Source: Altererythrobacter sp.
GTDB taxonomy: Bacteria > Pseudomonadota > Alphaproteobacteria > Sphingomonadales > Sphingomonadaceae
Length of the DNA stretch: 15,305 nt
Assembly: GCA_023299945.1 (NCBI GenBank)
Contig: JALZVZ010000356.1
Coordinates: 1 to 15,305 of the forward strand
Direction of reading: 5' to 3'
The stretch's first letter is position 1. Every line of letters begins with the position of its first letter. A model generated the notes under the pieces. That model did not search any database. It was not told where the DNA came from and saw only the letters and a program-made list of their open reading frames with translations. Positions 1-5,802 of this stretch are shown one piece after another. Position numbers and translations under genes: made by a program.

Positions 1-47
1 ATGTTCGCGCTGGATCAATCCTAGAACCACAGCAAGAGCGACACGCT

Positions 48-224
48 CCGGTCGGTCTCCTGGCTTGCGGATCAACGCTTTTGCCCCCTCACCTTCCCGG
101 ATAAAACATCCAGTGGCTGCGCGCCCAATTAAGGCACGCACGAGAGCAAAGCTCACCGCTCACAGTTGCAAGGACAGCTGCGGATTAGCGCCACAAAAGA
201 CGCTCACCGCATTCCCGTTACCGG
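48..224 (-). promoter_or_regulatory. Cobalamin (AdoCbl-type) riboswitch, aptamer domain
   Basis: This structured leader RNA binds a cobalamin and controls the gene downstream of it. That gene lies beyond the left edge and is not visible. Reading the minus strand, the conserved blocks occur in the expected order: GGTAACGGGAAT (222-211), GCGGTGAG (210-203), AATCCGCAGCTG followed by CAACTGTGAGC (186-158), GCCACTG (117-111), GGGAAGGTGAGG (98-87) and the B12-box core AAGCCAGGAGACC (66-54). GCGG at 210-207 can pair with CCGC at 183-180, and CCGGT at 224-220 can pair with ACCGG at 52-48 to close the element. Genes under this riboswitch in proteobacteria are commonly cobalamin transporters (btuB-like), cobalamin biosynthesis genes or B12-independent isozymes. 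Which applies here cannot be told. A short hairpin, GAGCG/CGCTC (48-36), follows directly and has no T-run, so a translational rather than terminator-type expression platform is possible (inference). Confidence 0.9.
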
Positions 225-229
225 CGCGT

Positions 230-235
230 ATTGTA
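230..235 (-). promoter_or_regulatory. Possible -10 element of the riboswitch transcript
   Basis: TACAAT on the minus strand (235-230) matches the sigma-70 -10 consensus at five of six positions and would start transcription only a few bases before the first conserved riboswitch block. No good -35 hexamer lies 16-18 nt upstream, and the nearest TTG-containing hexamer (TTGTGC, 265-260) is 24 nt away. The transcript needs a promoter between the lipoprotein stop and the aptamer, but this exact placement is weak. Confidence 0.3.
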
Positions 236-324
236 CGGCGCAGACCACTGGCCTGCGCTGCACAAAATTTCTTTATTGTTAGCGGCGCGCAATAGCAAGC
301 ACAGCAGTGCCTGCCATAGCCGCC

Positions 325-1104
325 TTAGTTCTCGGAAGGCCCGACGGGCTGAGCCACTGGCTGCGATACGAAAGTCGGCCCGCTGCTGGTGTTTGTAGAC
401 TGTATCTGTGCCGGTGCAGGCGCATATTTTGCATCCCACGCAGCAACATCAACGTAATATTGCTCATAAGCGCTGTAGAAGCGATCGAACACACCCTCCA
501 TCCGCGGCAATGCGGTCGCAACAAATCCTGTCAGCTCGCCTCGCGGCACAGCTACGAGATCGCGGCTAACCGCCAATGCCTCATCGCAAAATGCCGGCAA
601 TGCTGGCGGAAGCGCGAAATAATTATAGACCTTGGTCTGGTAGCTATCTTGAATATTGCGCCCCTCACGGCTGCCATGTTTGGAGCTATATTCAAGGGCA
701 AGCGCATTATTGGCACTGGCCAATTCGCGTTCATGCGCCTTCAGGAAAGCGCCGTAATTTTCAACCAGCCCAACATGCCGAGTGCTGCGGCAATTGAGCG
801 CAGCCACATTGAGGCCAGAGCGCACATTCCATAGCTGCTGTGTCGGCGTGATACCTGTATTGACCGTGATCCGGCGGCCATCAATGCCCCTCGGCGGAAC
901 CGTCATATTCAGGCTCGCTCCGCCCGGAGGCGCAGGCCGCGCCGGGATCACTTCAACCGGAGGCGGTGGTGGTGGTGGTGGTGGCGGAGGAGGCGGCGCC
1001 GGTGTCGCACAAGCGGCCAATGTCGCTACACCAAGACCTATGACGGTGATTTTCAAACCTGAGACGCCGCGTGTGCTGCTGCGTGATGTATCCGTAAATG
1101 CCAT
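325..1104 (-). CDS. Putative proline-rich lipoprotein of unknown function
   Basis: This is a 259-residue protein that I do not recognise as a named family. The N-terminus has a basic/polar stretch ending at Lys18, then a hydrophobic core and a lipobox, L-A-A-C, with the candidate lipidated Cys at residue 32. This suggests export and anchoring in the outer or inner membrane. A run of 13 consecutive prolines (residues 37-49) follows almost at once, then a second Pro/Ala-rich patch, which probably forms a rigid spacer away from the membrane. The remainder (about 60-235) is a soluble, mostly helical-looking domain with Cys84 and Cys153, which might form a disulfide. The tail is Ala/Gln/Ser/Pro-rich. 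The start has a purine-rich stretch (GGAAAAGAA) just upstream. The gene lies downstream of the BI-1 gene but is separated from it by a likely terminator, so it is probably its own transcription unit. The function is unknown. Confidence 0.8.
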   Translation of the reverse strand: MAFTDTSRSSTRGVSGLKITVIGLGVATLAACATPAPPPPPPPPPPPPPVEVIPARPAPPGGASLNMTVPPRGIDGRRITVNTGITPTQQLWNVRSGLNVAALNCRSTRHVGLVENYGAFLKAHERELASANNALALEYSSKHGSREGRNIQDSYQTKVYNYFALPPALPAFCDEALAVSRDLVAVPRGELTGFVATALPRMEGVFDRFYSAYEQYYVDVAAWDAKYAPAPAQIQSTNTSSGPTFVSQPVAQPVGPSEN

Positions 1105-1221
1105 AGTTCTTTTCCGTATTCCTCAACCCAATGGCATGGTGCACGCACCCGCCTTTCCCCAAACTGAAGCGCGCCTTAAATTGCAACGCAAAACTCAAGA
1201 TCTGTGGTTAGCCGCTCATTC

Positions 1222-1263
1222 TACAAAAGCAAATGCCCGGAGCGTTTTAACGGCCCCGGGCAT
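1222..1263 (-). terminator. Probable intrinsic terminator after the BI-1 gene
   Basis: On the minus strand an 8-bp perfect stem, ATGCCCGG/CCGGGCAT (1263-1256 and 1240-1233), encloses a 15-nt loop that can form a smaller inner hairpin. It is followed by the T-rich stretch TTGCTTTTG. It sits about 60 nt after the BI-1 stop codon and before the lipoprotein gene, where an intrinsic terminator would be expected. Confidence 0.6.
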
Positions 1264-1320
1264 CGATAAAGCGTTGTTGCGGCGCGCTTTAAACCCGCGC
1301 CGCTTTGGATGTTTCGCTTA

Positions 1321-2064
1321 TTAGTCTTGCGAACCCATGAAGGTAAGCAGGAACTGGAACATGTTGATGAAGTCCAGATAAAGGCTCAACGCGCCCAAAA
1401 TCACCGCTTTGCCAGCAAAATCCGTACCGCGCAGATAGGCATATTCGCGCTTCAAGCGCTGCGTATCATAGGCGGTCAGGCCAGCAAAAATCAGTACGCC
1501 AATGAAGCTGATCGCATACATAAGTGGGCCAGATTGCAGCCACATGTTCAGAACCATCGCAACAATCAGGCCAACAACGCCCATGATCAAGAAGCTGCCC
1601 ATGCCGGACAGATCCTTCTTCGTGGTGTAGCCGAAAAGGCTAAGACCCGCAAAAGCGGCCGCTGTTGCGAAGAATGTCGAAGCAATCGATCCGCCGGTAT
1701 AGCGCAGGAACAATGTCGAGAGCGACAGCCCCATTAGGATCGCAAAGCCCCAGAACATCATCTGCAAGGTCGCTTGGTTAAACTTGTTCCGGCCAAAGCT
1801 CATCGCAAATACAATTGCCAAAGGCGACAAAGCGATCAGCCACATGATCGGCCCGCTGGCAAATTGCAACGCCAAACCAGAACGGAAGGTCAGCAACGAA
1901 ACAACCGCTGTCAGCAGAATGCCGGAGACCATATAGTTATAGATCGAGAGCATATGCTTGCGCAGACCCTCGTCAAAAGTCACGCCGCTCGACAGCTCAT
2001 CGCTGGTACGCGGTACCGAGCCAAAGCCCTGCTGCGAACGGGAGTTATCGTTCCAATCAGCCAT
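1321..2064 (-). CDS. Bax inhibitor-1 (BI-1/YccA/YetJ) family integral membrane protein
   Basis: This 247-residue inner-membrane protein belongs to the BI-1/TMBIM family. A hydrophilic N-tail of about 40 residues is followed by about seven hydrophobic segments (roughly 43-60, 72-90, 101-120, 127-146, 156-175, 182-199 and 218-242). The family hallmarks LTAYDTQRLK (195-204) and GALSLYLDFINMF (224-236) are intact. They include Asp200 and Asp231, which correspond in position to the di-aspartyl pH/Ca2+ sensor described for Bacillus YetJ. The bacterial role is a proton-sensitive Ca2+ leak or stress-linked channel, and the physiological function is poorly defined. I start at the ATG at 2064: it has GGAGAG 9 nt upstream. 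The longer reading frame from 2148 would begin inside the predicted -35 box and add 28 residues foreign to the family. The gene appears monocistronic, with its own promoter and terminator. Confidence 0.95.
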   Translation of the reverse strand: MADWNDNSRSQQGFGSVPRTSDELSSGVTFDEGLRKHMLSIYNYMVSGILLTAVVSLLTFRSGLALQFASGPIMWLIALSPLAIVFAMSFGRNKFNQATLQMMFWGFAILMGLSLSTLFLRYTGGSIASTFFATAAAFAGLSLFGYTTKKDLSGMGSFLIMGVVGLIVAMVLNMWLQSGPLMYAISFIGVLIFAGLTAYDTQRLKREYAYLRGTDFAGKAVILGALSLYLDFINMFQFLLTFMGSQD

Positions 2065-2073
2065 GGTGAAAGT

Positions 2074-2079
2074 CTCTCC
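2074..2079 (-). promoter_or_regulatory. Ribosome binding site deciding the BI-1 gene start
   Basis: GGAGAG lies 9 nt before the ATG at 2064, an ideal Shine-Dalgarno distance. Together with the promoter just upstream it fixes the start within a longer open frame. Confidence 0.7.
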
Positions 2080-2119
2080 AAATAGAGTTGTGGGCGCAAG
2101 GTTCGCACCCTTCCCAGAC

Positions 2120-2148
2120 AATATCGGTACTTTTTGACGATTTTTCAA
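2120..2148 (-). promoter_or_regulatory. Predicted sigma-70-type promoter of the BI-1 gene
   Basis: On the minus strand, TTGAAA (2148-2143) is followed after exactly 17 nt by GATATT (2125-2120), matching the -35 and -10 consensus at 5/6 and 4/6 positions. Transcription would start near 2113 and leave a leader of about 50 nt before the ATG at 2064. The element lies wholly in the proC/BI-1 intergenic space and argues against the upstream start at 2148. Confidence 0.55.
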
Positions 2149-2199
2149 GCAAAACCGGACAGAAAGCGGCCAAAATCGACGTGCAAAATGCGCATGCTT

Positions 2200-3003
2200 T
2201 TAACCGTCTTTGCGAGCCTGCTCCGCCAAATCACTGCCCTTTTGCGCCGTTTGTGCCAAAGTTTGGGTTAATAATGTTCTGAGCGCGTGCCCTTCATCCA
2301 GCACATTTAGCCCTTCGCGTGTCATCCCGCCGGGGCTGGCAACTCGGTTTGCCAATTGATCGGGTGTGAACTCAGATGCAGCCGCCAATGCCCCCGCCCC
2401 ATCAACCATTTGCACTGCGATCCGCTGGGCTTGTTCAGGCGGAAGGCCAAGCTCACTGGCCGCTGACGCCAAGGCATCAATGAACCGGTAGACAAAACCA
2501 GGACCAGAACCGCCCAAAGCCGTGGCGAGGTTAAACATCGCCTCATCAGCAATCCACTCTGCCGTGCCCAATCGCTCCGCCAGATCGGTTACAAGCGCGC
2601 GTTGCTCGTCATTGATTTGCGCCGAGGCCAAGGCATTGGGCGATTTGTTCAGCGCGACCGCCAAATTGGGCATGAAACGCACTACGCATCCGGCATCCGG
2701 AAAGGCCCGCGCCAAGGTCGCGCAATCGGCGCCTGCCAGCACGGAAAGCACGCTGGTTTGCGGCCCCACACAGCTCTGCATTTGCGGGGCAATATCGCCA
2801 AGCATATGCGGCTTAAAACCCAAAACCACCGCATCAAAGGCGCGGTCTGGGCGCGTATCGGTGAAGTTGGCCCCTTCAGGCACGGGCTTTGGGCGCGGAT
2901 TGAAAATGGTGATCTGCTGCGGGTCAATACCCGAAGCAATCCACCCCTCAACCATCGCAGAGGTCATATTCCCAAAGCCGTAGATCAGTATGTCGTTCGT
3001 CAT
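2200..3003 (-). CDS. proC: Pyrroline-5-carboxylate reductase
   Basis: This cytoplasmic enzyme catalyses the last step of proline synthesis, the NAD(P)H-dependent reduction of 1-pyrroline-5-carboxylate to L-proline. The 267 residues match the usual family length. The N-terminal Rossmann domain opens with ILIYGFGNMTSAM (5-17), MPN is at 111-113, and the C-terminal dimerisation domain carries ALGGSGPGFVYRFIDAL (162-178) and the family signature region RVASPGGMTREGL (220-232), which lines the substrate pocket. One deviation is Thr14 where most family members have Gly in the GxGxMG nucleotide-binding loop. The SPGG core is kept but followed by Met rather than Thr. The ATG at 3003 has GGGAG 7 nt upstream. 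The gene follows the YbjN-domain gene after 52 nt with no terminator between, so the two are probably co-transcribed. Confidence 0.95.
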   Translation of the reverse strand: MTNDILIYGFGNMTSAMVEGWIASGIDPQQITIFNPRPKPVPEGANFTDTRPDRAFDAVVLGFKPHMLGDIAPQMQSCVGPQTSVLSVLAGADCATLARAFPDAGCVVRFMPNLAVALNKSPNALASAQINDEQRALVTDLAERLGTAEWIADEAMFNLATALGGSGPGFVYRFIDALASAASELGLPPEQAQRIAVQMVDGAGALAAASEFTPDQLANRVASPGGMTREGLNVLDEGHALRTLLTQTLAQTAQKGSDLAEQARKDG

Positions 3004-3055
3004 CCGCCGCTCCCTTGCTGACCGCTTTATCGCGCCCGCCTAAAAAGCGAAACCA

Positions 3056-3562
3056 CTAGGCCTCGCCCGCTGCATCCACCATCGCGCTGGTCAAAGCATC
3101 GCGCGGATCTTTGTCGCCCCACAGCACAAATTGGAACGCCGGGTAAAAGCGGTCGCATTCATCAATGGCGGTTTCAACCACAGCCTGAGCGTGGTCGAGC
3201 GAAAGCATACCCTCGCCGCCGATCATCGCGCCATGACGGTAGAGCAGCACATCGCCGCTCGACCAAATGTCAAAATGACCGAGCCATATTTGCTCATTGA
3301 TTAAAGACAGCAGCTCGTAAGTCGTTGCACGTTTTGTTTCGCTGAGATGTAAGCCTGGAAAACACATCAATTGCAGGACTTTGTCCTCTGGTCGCCAAAT
3401 GCCGCGCAGCTGATATTTTGACCAACTTCCCTGCACCTCACTGGTTACTTCACCATGCGGCGTAACTTCGCACGGCCAGCCGCGCGCCTCGAACAAAGCC
3501 GCCAGCATTTCCACCGGCGCAGCGCTCTCTTCTTCGAAATATGTTTCTTGGAGGGGGTTCAT
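3056..3562 (-). CDS. YbjN domain-containing protein
   Basis: This 168-residue soluble protein has the layout of the YbjN family (the 'bacterial sensory transduction regulator' fold, similar to type III secretion chaperones). An N-terminal helix (15-27) is followed by a beta-rich middle with LRGIWRPEDKVLQLMCF (52-68), a long helix TTYELLSLINEQIWLGHFDIW (80-100) typical of the family, and a C-terminal helix (123-138) ending in the acidic/aromatic motif DECDRFYPAFQFVLWG (134-149). There is no signal peptide or membrane segment. The molecular function of the family is not settled: E. coli YbjN affects motility and stress responses, and no enzymatic activity is evident here. AGGA lies 10 nt before the ATG. 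The gene shares a probable operon with proC downstream. Confidence 0.88.
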   Translation of the reverse strand: MNPLQETYFEEESAAPVEMLAALFEARGWPCEVTPHGEVTSEVQGSWSKYQLRGIWRPEDKVLQLMCFPGLHLSETKRATTYELLSLINEQIWLGHFDIWSSGDVLLYRHGAMIGGEGMLSLDHAQAVVETAIDECDRFYPAFQFVLWGDKDPRDALTSAMVDAAGEA

Positions 3563-3690
3563 TGCGGGGGTATCCTGATCACCATGTCAGGGGAATGCCT
3601 TGCCCACCCTTTCATTGGCAATGGGGCGAAGGCGGGCGGCTGGGGAGAACACATATGGCTTGTTCAAAGCCTGTGCACAGAAGGCTGTGG

Positions 3691-3696
3691 ATTATA
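3691..3696 (-). promoter_or_regulatory. Perfect -10 hexamer ahead of the ybjN-like/proC unit
   Basis: TATAAT on the minus strand (3696-3691) matches the -10 consensus perfectly and would start transcription near 3684, about 120 nt before the YbjN-domain ATG. The -35 position (TCACTG with a 17-nt spacer) is poor and falls inside the end of the SPOR gene, so an activator or an extended -10 would be needed. The TATAAT overlaps the T-run after the SPOR gene and the near-consensus DnaA box at 3686-3694. Confidence 0.4.
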
Positions 3697-3697
3697 T

Positions 3698-3722
3698 AAA
3701 AATCACTTTATTTCAGTGACTT
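3698..3722 (-). terminator. Possible intrinsic terminator embedded in the SPOR gene stop codon
   Basis: The last codons and TGA stop of the SPOR gene form an inverted repeat on the minus strand: AAGTCACT (3722-3715) pairs with AGTGATTT (3707-3700), with one G-U pair and a 7-nt loop. Five T residues (3702-3698) and an AT-rich stretch follow. The stem is AT-rich, so termination may be partial. Confidence 0.4.
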
Positions 3723-5697
3723 CTTTGCCTTCTGGGCTGGTGAAGGTGAAGCTGTCCACGCCCTTTTCCTTCAATGCTGTGACCAAGGCCTGCGCAGCCT
3801 TGGACGAGGCAACAGGTCCGGCCACTAAGCGATTGGTTTCGCCCCATTCGGCGGTGTATCCCGCGTAATCGTTCAGCAAATCATCGGCTTTTCGTGCGAT
3901 CCGGCGATAGTCAAATTTCAGTGCAGAGCGATCCTGACCTGTCGCGATTTGCACCCAATAGCGTTTGGGGTTGGCTGACTGGGCCGGTTTCGATTCGGGC
4001 TTGGGATTGGCTTCAGGCTCCGGCGCTTCTTCAACCTCGCGCTTCACGGTAAGCGCCGAAATATCAACAGCGCCCGCTGCCGGTGCAACCGATGTGCGCC
4101 CTTCGCTGGCGAAATCGGCAAAGGCATCGGCAACGCGTTTGCGCGGTTCTGGGACGGTTTGGACGATAGGTGAAGCTTCCGTTTGCACCGCAGCTGGCAC
4201 TGATGCAGCACTGGTGGAGGCCGCTACAATCTTAGTGCTTGGCGTGGTCGTGGTCGCATCAGGCAATTTCGTTAAATCGAAACCGGTGGCGCTAGGTGGC
4301 GGTTTTGTGCCCGAAGCTTGAGTGCCTTGTGCAGAGCTATCCTGCGAAGGCGTGACGGCCTGCGCGATCTCTTCAATTGGCGCGCTGGACGCAGGTGTTT
4401 CGGGCACTGCAACCACCTGATTGCTCGCTGTCAAAGCAGGCGTTTTCCCAATCACTTGCTCCACCGGATTGGAGACAAAAGTCGTGATCGATTGCGCGGC
4501 TGCGGCAGGCTGGCTGGCGGCTGCAAACGTGGCGCTTGGAGTGGCGACAACTGGCGTGGCGGCTGCTGGTGTAACAGGCGCTAGCGCTGCTTGTGCAATG
4601 GCGGGGAGTTCGCCTGAGCTTTGAGCTGAATTCGTGGCGAGCCCCGGATTGGCCGTTGCTGCTACTGAAGGAGCAGCTGGTGCGGCAATTGCGGGAGCAG
4701 CCGCAGCAGTAGCCACCGCAGGAGTGCTCACCGGCGTGTCAACATTGCTGCCCGCACCCGTCCGGTCGGGACGCCGTCGGCGCGGATCAGTTGTCGCCCG
4801 GCCCAGTGGTGCGCCCTGCGGAGCCAATCGGGCATCCGCGCCTGCAACCGAGGTTGAACCTGAATATTGCGCAATTAGGGGATCATCGCGGCCGATTTCT
4901 GCCGCCTTCGGGAAAATCCCCAAATTGGCTGCCGCTGCCTGCTGCGACTTTGTTAAGCGCGGCATGTAATCAAAATAGGGTGCCATTCGCGCGGCCAAAT
5001 CTCGCGGCATGACGGCATCTGCAATGGCATTGGCCTCGCCAACCTCACCCAAAATAGCCAAGCCAAATGCGCGCGCACGGAATGCGGCAAAATCACGTTG
5101 GGCCACCAGTGGTTTGAGGATGATTTCAAAGTCTTCTTTATTGCCAGCAATAGCATGGCTGATCGCAAGACGCCGTTGCACTTGCGGCCCAGCCCCGCGC
5201 TGCATGGCCACCAAATAGCTGGCCTGCGCCTCTGCATTATTGCCGACCAAGTCAAACGCCAGTCCGCGCTCTGCTGCGACAGCATCAGAGGATGCTCCCG
5301 CCGCCTCTGCCTCAGAGAACAAACGCAATGCCTCGATTGGGCGATCAGAGCGCAAGAACACCGCTGCAATGCCCATTTTAACAGCCGGATTGCTGGGCGA
5401 GAGATCTTGCGCGCGGCCAAAAAAGCCCATCGCCGCTTCTAAATCGTCCAAAGCCAATGCCGCTTTCCCGGCATCAGTCAGCGCAGTTAGATCGCGCGAA
5501 TTACGAGAGAGCCTTCGCAGGGCAGTGTTCAAACGTGCCTCATCGACAGACGGCAAAGGTTGAACAATCTCGCGCGAAACCGAGCCATTATTGCCCTGCG
5601 CATTTTGTGCAAAAACGGGGTCTGCGGCAAACACACTGAATGCCGCTGCGCCCATCGCGCTTGCCATCCATGCATTATAGGAGATCTGCCGTTTCAT
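3703..5697 (-). CDS. Secreted TPR / low-complexity / SPOR-domain protein, probable envelope or division protein
   Basis: This large exported protein has 664 residues. A signal peptide (about 1-31, ending F-A-Q) directs it to the periplasm. It is followed by an alpha-helical TPR-like repeat region (about 50-235), a conserved-looking segment PYFDYMPRLTKSQQAAAANL (about 241-260), a very basic patch (DPRRRRPDR, about 306-313), a low-complexity linker of nearly 270 residues rich in Ala, Pro, Thr and Ser, and a C-terminal SPOR domain (about 580-655, starting RYWVQIATG). SPOR domains bind glycan strands stripped of stem peptides and so localise proteins to the division septum. Its place immediately after ftsZ fits a septal role, but the exact function is unknown. 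The start could be GTG (5700) or the adjoining ATG (5697). AGG lies 8 nt before the ATG and 5 nt before the GTG, so I prefer the ATG. Confidence 0.88.
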   Translation of the reverse strand: MKRQISYNAWMASAMGAAAFSVFAADPVFAQNAQGNNGSVSREIVQPLPSVDEARLNTALRRLSRNSRDLTALTDAGKAALALDDLEAAMGFFGRAQDLSPSNPAVKMGIAAVFLRSDRPIEALRLFSEAEAAGASSDAVAAERGLAFDLVGNNAEAQASYLVAMQRGAGPQVQRRLAISHAIAGNKEDFEIILKPLVAQRDFAAFRARAFGLAILGEVGEANAIADAVMPRDLAARMAPYFDYMPRLTKSQQAAAANLGIFPKAAEIGRDDPLIAQYSGSTSVAGADARLAPQGAPLGRATTDPRRRRPDRTGAGSNVDTPVSTPAVATAAAAPAIAAPAAPSVAATANPGLATNSAQSSGELPAIAQAALAPVTPAAATPVVATPSATFAAASQPAAAAQSITTFVSNPVEQVIGKTPALTASNQVVAVPETPASSAPIEEIAQAVTPSQDSSAQGTQASGTKPPPSATGFDLTKLPDATTTTPSTKIVAASTSAASVPAAVQTEASPIVQTVPEPRKRVADAFADFASEGRTSVAPAAGAVDISALTVKREVEEAPEPEANPKPESKPAQSANPKRYWVQIATGQDRSALKFDYRRIARKADDLLNDYAGYTAEWGETNRLVAGPVASSKAAQALVTALKEKGVDSFTFTSPEGKEVTEIK

Positions 5698-5700
5698 CAC

Positions 5701-5802
5701 TGGCGCCTATCTAACCTGCAAAACACAAAGCACTAGTGCCCGCTATATGAATGCACGGCGAATGGAGCGAAAATGCGGGCAAAGCCCAACTGCACACCAA
5801 TA
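5701..5802. other. ftsZ-SPOR gene spacer with small inverted repeats
   Basis: This 102-nt spacer has no open gene. On the minus strand a GGGC/GCCC mini-hairpin (5787-5777) is followed by a short T-rich stretch (GCATTTT). It could be a weak attenuator, but it is too short to call a terminator. No convincing -35/-10 pair was found, so the SPOR gene may be read through from ftsZ. Confidence 0.3.

Noticed and set aside
65..295. Plus-strand 76-codon open frame
   Set aside because: It lies antisense over the cobalamin riboswitch, and the composition looks random.
299..310. Small hairpin GCAC-TGCT-GTGC after the lipoprotein gene
   Set aside because: The stem is only about 6 bp including a wobble pair and there is no T-run, so it is not convincing as a terminator.
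782..1324. Plus-strand frame encoding a polyglycine run
   Set aside because: It is the antisense of the polyproline codons of the lipoprotein gene. The product has no family features.
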